The notes under the pieces were generated by a model. That model had not been told where the DNA came from. It did not search any database and saw nothing but the letters and a program-made list of their open reading frames with translations. Position numbers and translations under genes: made by a program. A stretch of DNA of 64,000 bases. Source: Chitinophagales bacterium (lineage in GTDB: Bacteria > Bacteroidota > Bacteroidia > Chitinophagales > LD1). Positions 36,238 through 43,719 of the stretch are shown here, in pieces; the first letter of the stretch is position 1, and the number at the start of each line of letters is the position of its first letter. Location: NCBI GenBank assembly GCA_026129525.1, contig JAHCHW010000002.1:434001-498000 (forward strand), written 5' to 3'.

Positions 36238-37695
36238 ATGGAAACAGTTAATGACACAGCCTTGGCGGCTGAGCAAGGGATACTCGCCTCTGTAATTGAC
36301 GGCAAATTCGCTGGTTGGGAGTGGCCGGAGTCGCTTCATACGGAACTGTTTACTGATAGCCGCAGCAGAATAATATTTCAGGCCGTTGAAGCCATACACA
36401 GCAACGGATTGCCGCTTAACCGACTGATTGTGAAAGAACATTTAATTCGAAAGGGTTGGCTCGAATCAGCGGGTGGAGGAGATTATTTCGACCAACTTAA
36501 AACGGATATTAAAACTGAAGAGCAGGTTAAGGCATACGTTCAAGTTATCCGCGAAAATGCCATGCGGCATAAGTTGAAAGAAACCGGAGAGCGCTTTATG
36601 GAGTTAAGTCGTAAAGGCGACAACAGCGCTGTGGCTTTATGGGAAACTGCCCGCAAAGAGTTTTTGACAGCAGAAAATTTTTTCCAGTACACGAAGGCGC
36701 CCTCCATATCGCAAACAGTAAAACAGTTTATGAACGATATGCAGGTGAAAAGAAATTCCGCCTTGCGTTTATCCGGTTTGCCAACAGGTATATCGGAGTT
36801 GGATAAAATAACCGGAGGACTTGGCAATGGCGAGTTGATAGTGATAGGGGGGCGCCCCGCTATGGGTAAAACAGCCTTTGTGCTGTGTATGGTGCGAAAC
36901 TTAATCAGCCAACAAGTGCCGGTAGTTTGGTTTTCGCTGGAATACAGTTGCGAAATGATGGTAAGCCGTATTCTCAGTCAGGAAGCGGGCATTCCACAGG
37001 AAAAAGTAAGACGAGCAGACCTGAGCGAAGAAGAAATGCAGCGAGTAGCCGAGGCTGCACATAAACTGGAAGCTTCTCCATTAACGGTAATTGACGAAGC
37101 CGCTATTCGTGTTGACCGCATAGCTTCTTTGAGCCGCCAGTTAAAAGCACAGGGCAAAGTTCAATTGATTGTAGTGGACTATCTGCAATTAGTTGGTAAT
37201 TCGGGCAGGCGAAACTACGATCATCGTGAACTACAGGTGGCGGAAATTTGCAGAGGTTTGAAACGCCTCGCAAGAGACCTCGATATACCGGTAGTGGTTA
37301 TCTCTCAACTAAGCCGTGCGGTAGAAACACGCGGAGGCGATAAAATGCCTATTCTTTCCGATCTGCGCGAAAGTGGCTCTATTGAACAGGATGCCGATAA
37401 GGTTTTCTTTTTGTATAGAGGAGAATACTATGGTATTGATATTGACTGTGAAGGGGAAAGCACCAAAGGAATAGCGGAAATAATTGTAGCCAAAAACCGT
37501 TTCGGACCGGTGCGAACAGCAAGAGCAAGATTCAATGGATTTTTAGGCTTGTTTGAAGATTTGCCGGACAGTGAAAGTGAAGAAGAAACTGCTGACCTAC
37601 CGATAGCAGATAAAGAACTGAAAGAAAAGTTTAAACGTGTTTTTATGGGAGGTAACGACCCGAAAAAATTTATGGAAGATAACGAACCGTTTTAA
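36238..37695 (+). CDS. DnaB-like helicase, accessory (linked to a retron)
   Basis: A replicative-helicase-type protein of 485 residues. An N-terminal helical domain (about 1-150) resembles DnaB weakly. The RecA-like motor is clear: GGRPAMGKTAFVLCM (Walker A, near 205), VVWFSLEYSCEMMVSRILSQEAGI, VQLIVVDYLQLVGNSGR (Walker B region), VVVISQLSRAVETRGGDKMPILSDLRESGSIEQDADKV split over several motifs, and the C-terminal AEIIVAKNRFGPVRTA. The acidic tail (SESEEETADLP) is unusual. The N-terminus diverges from chromosomal DnaB, so I read it as accessory. Its stop codon is followed with no gap by a retron RNA, suggesting cotranscription. Confidence 0.8.
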   Translation: METVNDTALAAEQGILASVIDGKFAGWEWPESLHTELFTDSRSRIIFQAVEAIHSNGLPLNRLIVKEHLIRKGWLESAGGGDYFDQLKTDIKTEEQVKAYVQVIRENAMRHKLKETGERFMELSRKGDNSAVALWETARKEFLTAENFFQYTKAPSISQTVKQFMNDMQVKRNSALRLSGLPTGISELDKITGGLGNGELIVIGGRPAMGKTAFVLCMVRNLISQQVPVVWFSLEYSCEMMVSRILSQEAGIPQEKVRRADLSEEEMQRVAEAAHKLEASPLTVIDEAAIRVDRIASLSRQLKAQGKVQLIVVDYLQLVGNSGRRNYDHRELQVAEICRGLKRLARDLDIPVVVISQLSRAVETRGGDKMPILSDLRESGSIEQDADKVFFLYRGEYYGIDIDCEGESTKGIAEIIVAKNRFGPVRTARARFNGFLGLFEDLPDSESEEETADLPIADKELKEKFKRVFMGGNDPKKFMEDNEPF

Positions 37696-37854
37696 GTGAA
37701 GCCATCAGAAATTACTATGAGTCAGGGAAGACTTTAGGGCTGTTTGATACTGCGGCCCGAACAAGAATGGAGGAGTTATTAGGTCAAGTTTGCTCCGCGC
37801 TGCTACGCAAACTTGACGGTTACAGGCTAAAGCGATAGTAATGATGGACTTCAC
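37696..37854 (+). ncRNA. Retron msr-msd RNA (template for multicopy single-stranded DNA)
   Basis: The outer inverted repeat a1/a2 is clear: GTGAAG-CCATCA...ATTACTAT (37696-37718) can pair with ATAGTAATGATGGACTTCAC (37835-37854), nearly perfectly. Inside is a candidate msr hairpin GGGC...GCCC (37737-37758), and a long msd stem GTCAAGTTTGC (37783-37793) with GCAAACTTGAC (37807-37817). A retron RT follows 24 bases later. The layout a1-msr-msd-a2-RT is that of known retrons. The exact branch guanosine and msDNA ends cannot be fixed from sequence alone. Confidence 0.9.
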
Positions 37855-37878
37855 TTTTACGGAGTTTTTAAAACAATT

Positions 37879-38853
37879 ATGGAATCAATCACGGTAAACC
37901 CCTTTTTGGAACTCAGAGACATCAACGACCTGACGGAGTATTTAAAAATTCCACCTAAAGCCATGTATGATGTTCTGTCCGATTCGCAAAGCAGCTATCG
38001 GACATTTGAGATTCCGAAAAAGAAAGGTGGAACGCGATTGATTGAAGCCCCCGTGGGTTCCTTAAAAAAGGTGCAGCGTCTGTTGAACTATCACCTGCAA
38101 TTAGTGTATCAGCACTGCCGCCCCGAATGTGCACATGGTTTTATCTCCAACTTTAAAAAAGCTCACGCCACCCGCAACATTGTTACCAATGCCAAGGCAC
38201 ATGTGGGCGCCAATCATGTACTCAATATTGATTTGGGGAATTTCTTTCATAGCGTGGACATCTGGAAAGTGAAAGAAGTATTTATGAGTTATCCGTTTTA
38301 CTACGGAAACGATTTGGCATCTTACATCGCTATACTCACTACCTATAACGACAGGCTCCCTATGGGAGCGCCTACCTCTCCGGTGGTTGCCAATTTTGCC
38401 TCTTTTATGCTCGACCGTAAACTGATGCGCTTTGCAGAAAACAATAACATTGTTTACACCCGCTATGCCGATGATTTGACATTCTCTACTAAACAGGAAA
38501 TAAAAGCAACACACTTGCAGGATATAATGGAGATCATACGTTCCGAAAAGTTCCTGCTGAACGATAAGAAAACACGACTATCCAGGAAAAGCAGTTGCCA
38601 AACCGTAACGGGCTTAAAAGTGAATGAAAAGGTAAACGTTGACCGCAGGTTTGTTCGTTCCATTCGCGGCATGCTGCATACCTGGCAAAAATACGGAAGA
38701 GCGCGTGCGGCTATGCGTAACACCAGCGAGCAACAGTTTGTAAACATCGTAAAAGGCAAACTCGATTTTTTGGCTATGGTGCGCGGAACCAAAGATGAGT
38801 TGTATGAGAAACTAAGGATGCGATATGACTATTTAATTCAGTACGGTTATTAG
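37879..38853 (+). CDS. Retron reverse transcriptase
   Basis: Retron RTs copy the msd of their own RNA into msDNA branched from the msr. This 324-residue RT has the retron hallmarks: NAKAH (NAxxH, residues 104-108) just before the first palm aspartate region LNIDLGNFF, YADD at 196-199, and VTG at 243-245 (TVTGLKVN), which recognises the cognate msr. There is no fused domain, so any effector must be separate. The msr-msd lies directly upstream, and a DnaB-like helicase just before that. Confidence 0.95.
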   Translation: MESITVNPFLELRDINDLTEYLKIPPKAMYDVLSDSQSSYRTFEIPKKKGGTRLIEAPVGSLKKVQRLLNYHLQLVYQHCRPECAHGFISNFKKAHATRNIVTNAKAHVGANHVLNIDLGNFFHSVDIWKVKEVFMSYPFYYGNDLASYIAILTTYNDRLPMGAPTSPVVANFASFMLDRKLMRFAENNNIVYTRYADDLTFSTKQEIKATHLQDIMEIIRSEKFLLNDKKTRLSRKSSCQTVTGLKVNEKVNVDRRFVRSIRGMLHTWQKYGRARAAMRNTSEQQFVNIVKGKLDFLAMVRGTKDELYEKLRMRYDYLIQYGY

Positions 38854-39093
38854 TGAAGTATGAAACTCATCTCCAGAACCATCTGTAACTAAACAGGTGG
38901 TTGTAAGAAGTTAGTCTCCACAATGCTTGGGTTTAAAGCATAAGGCAACTGATAGCGGATGTAGTTCTTTTCTGAATTTTTAGCCGGTTAGACTCTTTGA
39001 TATGCGTTTTTGCAAGAAACGGGCTGTGCAAATAGGTTGCGTAGCGGCAGGTTTTCTTTACATCCGATTTCATTCACCATTAAATAAAACGCC
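38854..39093. other. Structured non-coding stretch between the retron RT and ARPP-1 genes
   Basis: These 240 bases lack a protein-like frame but hold several hairpins: CCATCTGT/ACAGGTGG (38879-38900), ATGCTT/AAGCAT (38923-38941), CGTTT/AAACG near 39005-39022, and an outer inverted repeat CGGATGTA (38956-38963) with TACATCCG (39059-39066). An untranslated structured RNA or an operator region for the next gene are both possible. Confidence 0.45.
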
Positions 39094-40029
39094 ATGCAAA
39101 CAAAAGTTTTATCGCTACAGCAAAAAGATGGTTTAGCCGTTGTTCAGTTTTCTACCATTCCCAACAACACCATTGATTACGTATCGCTTGCCGATGCTAT
39201 GCAGAAAAACCAAGTAGAAGTTACCGAAGTGGACGAATCGGGAACAGTAAACGAAATTTATGTTATCAACCGCTCCAAACATTTTGTGTTTCTGATGGAT
39301 GGCGACATTCTTTCGGGTGCAAAACAAAACAGGGTGTTAAACACCTCTGTACTCTTGGCTCCTGAAGCAAAAACTATTTTACCGGTTAGCTGTGTAGAGC
39401 AGGGGCGTTGGAATTACAAGAGCAATTCATTCCGTTCAACCGACTATGTAGCCCCCGTAGAAATGCGCAAGCGAAAATCAGAAGCCGTAACCGCTAACCT
39501 AAAACACACGAACCAACACTTTGCCGACCAGAGCCAGGTTTGGAGTAACGTGTCTGAATATTCCTCCAAGTTCAGCGTCATTTCAGCCTCTTCTAACCTT
39601 TCCGATGTGTTTGAACAACGGGAATCAAGCTATGAAAAACTATTGCACTCTTTTTGCCCTGAATCCGAGGCAAACGGAGTTGCTTTCTTTATTGATAAGC
39701 AGTTAAAGAACATTGATGTGTTTAACCGGCAGGATATTTACAAAGAGTATTTTCCTAAAATGATTAAAGGTGCGGCATTAGATGTTTACGGAGTTGAATC
39801 CAAAAATCAACTCCCCGAAGCGGAAGCATTTTTCAAAACACTTGATTTACTCGATAAGATTGAAACGATAGAGCCGGAAATTCATAAGGGAGTTGGAGCC
39901 GGGCAGGAAAAGCGATTTGGTTCAGCGGAGGTGAGCGGTTTTGAACTACAGTTAAACGGGCATCTGATACATTTATCGGCTCATGCCGGTAGCAATGAGC
40001 TTACGAAAGCAAGGATTCGTATAGGCTGA
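39094..40029 (+). CDS. ARPP-1 (DUF6569) domain protein
   Basis: The 311-residue product matches the ARPP-1 family (ARG and Rhodanese-Phosphatase-superfamily-associated Protein). The signature is clear: an N-terminal strand region VTEVDESGTVNEIYVINRSKHFVFLMDGDILSGAKQNRVLN split across residues about 45-90, then ILPVSCVEQGRWNYKS, then HFADQSQVWSNVSEY. The biochemical role of the family is not established to my knowledge. It lies between the retron and the CRISPR block; with no other effector near the RT it is one candidate partner. Confidence 0.85.
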   Translation: MQTKVLSLQQKDGLAVVQFSTIPNNTIDYVSLADAMQKNQVEVTEVDESGTVNEIYVINRSKHFVFLMDGDILSGAKQNRVLNTSVLLAPEAKTILPVSCVEQGRWNYKSNSFRSTDYVAPVEMRKRKSEAVTANLKHTNQHFADQSQVWSNVSEYSSKFSVISASSNLSDVFEQRESSYEKLLHSFCPESEANGVAFFIDKQLKNIDVFNRQDIYKEYFPKMIKGAALDVYGVESKNQLPEAEAFFKTLDLLDKIETIEPEIHKGVGAGQEKRFGSAEVSGFELQLNGHLIHLSAHAGSNELTKARIRIG

Positions 40030-40172
40030 CAAGGTTGAAGGTCTAGTTTCTTCCGAAAATAGCAATAGCCAATACAGTGTGCTGGCTGCTGAAGTATTAA
40101 GATGACATGCTTTCTTTGGTGTAACTAAAACAGGTTAATACCTATAAAAATTTATTTTCGGGTAAAACTGCG

Positions 40173-40571
40173 ATGATGGATAAGCCTGACTTAGCATTTT
40201 ACAATAAGCTTTACGATAACATTGAAGCCTTTATTTCTCAGGAGTCCAGCATAATAATTGATAGATATTCGAAGAATACCGGGCAGAGAAATTTTCCGGT
40301 AATTGGCTCTATAAAATACAATCGGCTAAAGCAGGAGTTTTCTGCCATAGTGGAAATCAGTTGGTATGCAAAGCGGTATGCAAATCCGTTAGAAGATTTT
40401 AAAAGGTGCGTGATTAAAGGTTTTGTAATTGCAGATAAACATGGTGAAAATCTGCGTTTTGAGGTGGTGCATCAAAATAAACATGCGCTTAATTGTAAAG
40501 ATTCTCACTGGGCTGATATGTTGTATAGCATTCCTGTTTTAGGAAATTTATTCGCCAAACTATTCAAATGA
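40173..40571 (+). CDS. Hypothetical protein, first gene of a three-gene set
   Basis: A 132-residue soluble protein of alpha/beta composition (FPVIGSIKYNRLKQEFSAIVEISW, LRFEVVHQNKHALNCKDSHWADMLY). No family recognised. Its stop overlaps the next start by four bases (ATGA), so it belongs with the zincin-like gene. A TATTTTCG box precedes it by about 20 bases. Confidence 0.6.
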   Translation: MMDKPDLAFYNKLYDNIEAFISQESSIIIDRYSKNTGQRNFPVIGSIKYNRLKQEFSAIVEISWYAKRYANPLEDFKRCVIKGFVIADKHGENLRFEVVHQNKHALNCKDSHWADMLYSIPVLGNLFAKLFK

Positions 40572-41257
40572 GATTAGTAATAACATTGCTATCGGTAATT
40601 GTTTTTAACTTAAGCGGAAAGAATCAGAGCATAGTGGAATTACAGAAGTTACTGAAACACGTTAAGTATGAAAGTTTTGTAGTCCCTCACAACTTTACAA
40701 CTGATAGCTGTCCGAAGGAAGATTTTGTATTTCCTGAAGGACTGGTAATTCCACCTCAATACCGATGTCAGTTCGGTTTAGCATTTAAGTATTATCCGGA
40801 GCTTAGAGATGTTAAAATTGAATTTCAATTCAAACATGTTTCAACCACGCTGCAGGCGCAGCCGGTTATATCCTCGCTTTTTCGTTCAGAAGTACGATAT
40901 AAAATCATTGTAAATAACAATCCGGATTTTGAAGGCATATTATTCGACAGTATTCCGTTTAATGGTCAGGTAGGTATTATTGCACATGAGTTAGCTCATA
41001 TACTCGATTATAAGTACAAAACTAGATTTGGAATAGTCGCTACTGGTCTCAAATATCTTTTTAAAGGCTATAAACGCAGGTACGAGAAAGCCATTGACTA
41101 CCTTGTTATTCAGAAAGGTCTTGGTTGGCAATTACATGATTGGGCACAGTATGCAATGTATGATTCAAGAGCTACGAGCGAATACAAAACCTTTAAAATG
41201 GATTTTTATCTGGAACCTGATGAGGTAAAGAGTATTATCGGAAAACCCCGTGAATAG
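40568..41257 (+). CDS. Zincin-like metalloprotease with HExxH motif
   Basis: The 229-residue product starts with a short hydrophobic segment (MRLVITLLSVIVFNLS) that could be a signal or anchor. The centre has HELAH within GIIAHELAHILDYKYKT, the HExxH zinc-binding motif, followed by TSEYKTFKMDFYLEPDEVK with a possible third ligand Glu/Asp. This predicts a metal-dependent peptidase or zincin-fold toxin. It overlaps its upstream neighbour by four bases and is one base from the next gene, hence translational coupling. The substrate is unknown. Confidence 0.7.
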   Translation: MRLVITLLSVIVFNLSGKNQSIVELQKLLKHVKYESFVVPHNFTTDSCPKEDFVFPEGLVIPPQYRCQFGLAFKYYPELRDVKIEFQFKHVSTTLQAQPVISSLFRSEVRYKIIVNNNPDFEGILFDSIPFNGQVGIIAHELAHILDYKYKTRFGIVATGLKYLFKGYKRRYEKAIDYLVIQKGLGWQLHDWAQYAMYDSRATSEYKTFKMDFYLEPDEVKSIIGKPRE

Positions 41258-41258
41258 G

Positions 41259-42047
41259 ATGAAAAAATCCGCCACCTCGTTTTACTACAATCTTTTAACC
41301 ATGGCAGCATTTGTGCTTGCTATTGGCGGGTTAGCAATTTACATACAGATTGTATTGTTAAAATATAATGTGGTTTTAGGTTATGATCTCAGTGTGCTTT
41401 CGCCCTCGGAAGCAGGAGGATTTGTAGATGGCATTATAGGGTCAATTCTTTCTTTTACCGGTGTGGTACTGTTCTATGTTTCCTTACAACTTCAGCGCAA
41501 GGAACTTGCAAATCAGCGGGAAGAATTAGTGAATCAACGTATGGAGTTCCGGGTAAATAATATACTCAATATGTTGCTGCGCCATGAGGAATCAATAAAC
41601 AGTTTCTATAGAACTGCTATCGGTAACCTTTTAGCCAAAAATCTTAAGGATGAGATAGCTGCTTTTTCAATAACTGATGGAATCGTTCATTCTGCAAGCA
41701 CTACCGTAAACGAGCTATCTCCCCGGCTGGTTTCTGAGCTTGAAATATTGTTTGCCAAACTTTTGGCAACTGCCAGAACCATCCAAAACATGACCGAGGG
41801 GTTGGATGAACATGAGGTGTACCGTATAAAGAAGAACTTTTACCAAAACCTCGACCCCGATATTTACAAAATAGCAGAAGTATTATACCACACTTTGTTC
41901 GAGTTTTATTATCTGGTTTATGTAACCGCGCCACAAAGCAATCACAACAATCTTGTAGAATTGTTCGAAAGCCTTTTGGCTTTTAGGGATAATGTAAATG
42001 AGCATGATATTGAAATTGATGAATACATAGAGGAAGCATACAGTTGA
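41259..42047 (+). CDS. Two-TM coiled-coil protein, putative abortive-infection protein (putAbiC-like)
   Basis: The ATG at 41259 lies one base after the stop of the zincin gene; a GTG at 41250 would overlap. The 262-residue product has TM1 (LLTMAAFVLAIGGLAIYIQIVLL), a GGFVDGIIGSILSFTGVVLFYVSL second TM preceded by acidic residues, then a coiled coil (LQRKELANQREELVNQRMEFR) and a helical C-terminal domain. This order resembles the putative phage abortive infection (putAbiC) family, which has a similar GDxxGG-TM-QRKEL signature. The match is by eye only. Confidence 0.6.
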   Translation: MKKSATSFYYNLLTMAAFVLAIGGLAIYIQIVLLKYNVVLGYDLSVLSPSEAGGFVDGIIGSILSFTGVVLFYVSLQLQRKELANQREELVNQRMEFRVNNILNMLLRHEESINSFYRTAIGNLLAKNLKDEIAAFSITDGIVHSASTTVNELSPRLVSELEILFAKLLATARTIQNMTEGLDEHEVYRIKKNFYQNLDPDIYKIAEVLYHTLFEFYYLVYVTAPQSNHNNLVELFESLLAFRDNVNEHDIEIDEYIEEAYS

Positions 42048-42108
42048 TGTTATGAACTTTTTGTTGCTGAACCATCAGTTAGGGTTCGAAAATTTACTTT
42101 GAAAAAAG

Positions 42109-42138
42109 TTTCCGGATTACATCCGAATACTATATTTA
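42109..42138 (+). promoter_or_regulatory. Predicted promoter of the type III CRISPR operon with a palindrome inside
   Basis: TTT (42109-42111), 19 bases, TATATTTA (42131-42138) approximates the Bacteroidota -33/-7 promoter. Between the boxes is the perfect inverted repeat CGGAT-TAC-ATCCG (42113-42125), placed where a repressor would act. The cas10 ATG is 31 bases after the -7 box. Confidence 0.5.
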
Positions 42139-42168
42139 CATACCTAACACACCTAATAATTTTGTTTT

Positions 42169-43719
42169 ATGACAGAACTAACCGCGGTAATTGTGGATAC
42201 GGTATCCATACAGCCCTACATCTTCGGCAGTAATAAACTGAAGGAAAATATCGGGGCATCATATATTATTGAGCATAAAATTTATGGTGATGTATTGCAG
42301 CAATGCCTTCCTGCAAACTTCCCGATAACACACTGGAAAGAAAATCCGAATGAAATTTTACCTGGCGGCTTCAATATAGGAATAGGATATATCGGAGGTG
42401 GCAATGCATTGTTGTTGTTTATAGAGAGCAAGGATGCAACAGATTTTATCAAATCATTTTCTCTTGCCGTTTTACTGAAATCCCCTGGTATTAAACTCGC
42501 CTTCGGCAGGATAGATGATTTTGATCCCGATAATTTCCGGGATGGCAGAATAAAATTGCAACAGTCTATTATTGCCAATCGCAGCCTGCACACGTTAAAC
42601 GAGCTGCCCTTTAAACACGGTATAGCAGATGACTGCCCGCTGAGTAATGAAGCGCAGGAGGTATTTCATCCGGCTTCCGGCAAGCACATCTCCAAAATGT
42701 CGGCTATTAAGTTTGAAGCGTGCAAAGAAGCGCAACAAAAGTTGATTGAAACTTACACAACCGAATTAAAAGGCAAATACATTTTTACCGATGAATTAGA
42801 CCAATTAGCCCAGCAGGAAGACAAAGGATATATCGCAGTGGTGCATGTGGATGGCAACGGCATGGGGCAGCGGTTTATAGAATGCCATGATTTGCCTGCC
42901 TTGCGAAAACTTTCGGGCGCTGTCTCCGATTTAGCATATACAGCAATGAGGCAATTCATTGTTCACGTAGTTGACCTTTTTGAAGAGAAAATATTCGACA
43001 AAAACAACGGCTTTGAACTAAAAGAATTTAAACCCGGAAACAATGCCGATGCAACAGAAAAAAGCTGGGCAGGAAGAAAAATCCTTCCCATCCGCCCCAT
43101 TATCGTAGGAGGTGATGACATCACTTTTGTGTGTGAAGGACGGCTGGGGGTGCATCTTGCCGAGAAATTAGTTGAGTTGATGACAAATATTAAGGTCGTT
43201 GGTGAAACCATTGCCGCCTGTGCCGGAGTAGCTATTGTGCATACCAAATATCCTTTCTATCGCGCTTATACGATTTGCGAAGAACTCACTAAACAAGCCA
43301 AAAAAGCCTCGCGCAGCGAAAAATCCAGTTGGCTCAGTTTCCTTATTTCTTCCGGTGGATTTTCCGGCACTTTGGAAGAAGTGCAAAAACAATTGTTTGA
43401 AACACCGAACGGAAATCTTTACTACGGTCCTTACAGGTTGGATAAAGAACAGCCGCATTTATTCACCATGAAAGAAAATATAAAAAAGCTAACTACAACA
43501 GATGCAGCATGGCCCCGCAGCAAGCTTATGGCACTGCGCGATGTGCTGCGCAAAGACACTGCTGAAATTGACTATTTTATTATTGAAGCAGAGTCCCGTA
43601 ACAGAAAGCTTCCTGAATACAGCGGCACCCAAGTGCACAAAAAACTATGGCACAATGGAAAAACACCTTACTACGATATTATTGAACTCATGGATTTTTA
43701 CCCTAAAGAATTGCTATGA
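42169..43719 (+). CDS. cas10: Type III CRISPR Cas10 subunit, short form without HD domain
   Basis: Cas10 is the signalling subunit of type III complexes and makes cyclic oligoadenylates from ATP on target RNA binding. The 516-residue protein begins directly with a palm domain (TELTAVIVDTVSIQPYIFGS...LKENIGASYIIEH), with no HD nuclease domain before it. The first palm motif DGNGMG is at residues 228-233 and the catalytic palm motif GGDD is intact at 314-317 in PIIVGGDDITFV. Loss of HD predicts no ssDNA cleavage but retained cOA synthesis. The gene overlaps the next by four bases. Confidence 0.93.
   Translation: MTELTAVIVDTVSIQPYIFGSNKLKENIGASYIIEHKIYGDVLQQCLPANFPITHWKENPNEILPGGFNIGIGYIGGGNALLLFIESKDATDFIKSFSLAVLLKSPGIKLAFGRIDDFDPDNFRDGRIKLQQSIIANRSLHTLNELPFKHGIADDCPLSNEAQEVFHPASGKHISKMSAIKFEACKEAQQKLIETYTTELKGKYIFTDELDQLAQQEDKGYIAVVHVDGNGMGQRFIECHDLPALRKLSGAVSDLAYTAMRQFIVHVVDLFEEKIFDKNNGFELKEFKPGNNADATEKSWAGRKILPIRPIIVGGDDITFVCEGRLGVHLAEKLVELMTNIKVVGETIAACAGVAIVHTKYPFYRAYTICEELTKQAKKASRSEKSSWLSFLISSGGFSGTLEEVQKQLFETPNGNLYYGPYRLDKEQPHLFTMKENIKKLTTTDAAWPRSKLMALRDVLRKDTAEIDYFIIEAESRNRKLPEYSGTQVHKKLWHNGKTPYYDIIELMDFYPKELL

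Noticed and set aside
36238-37695. Calling this helicase the chromosomal dnaB
   Set aside because: The N-terminal domain lacks the usual chromosomal DnaB opening and the gene directly joins a retron; an accessory helicase is more likely, though not proven.
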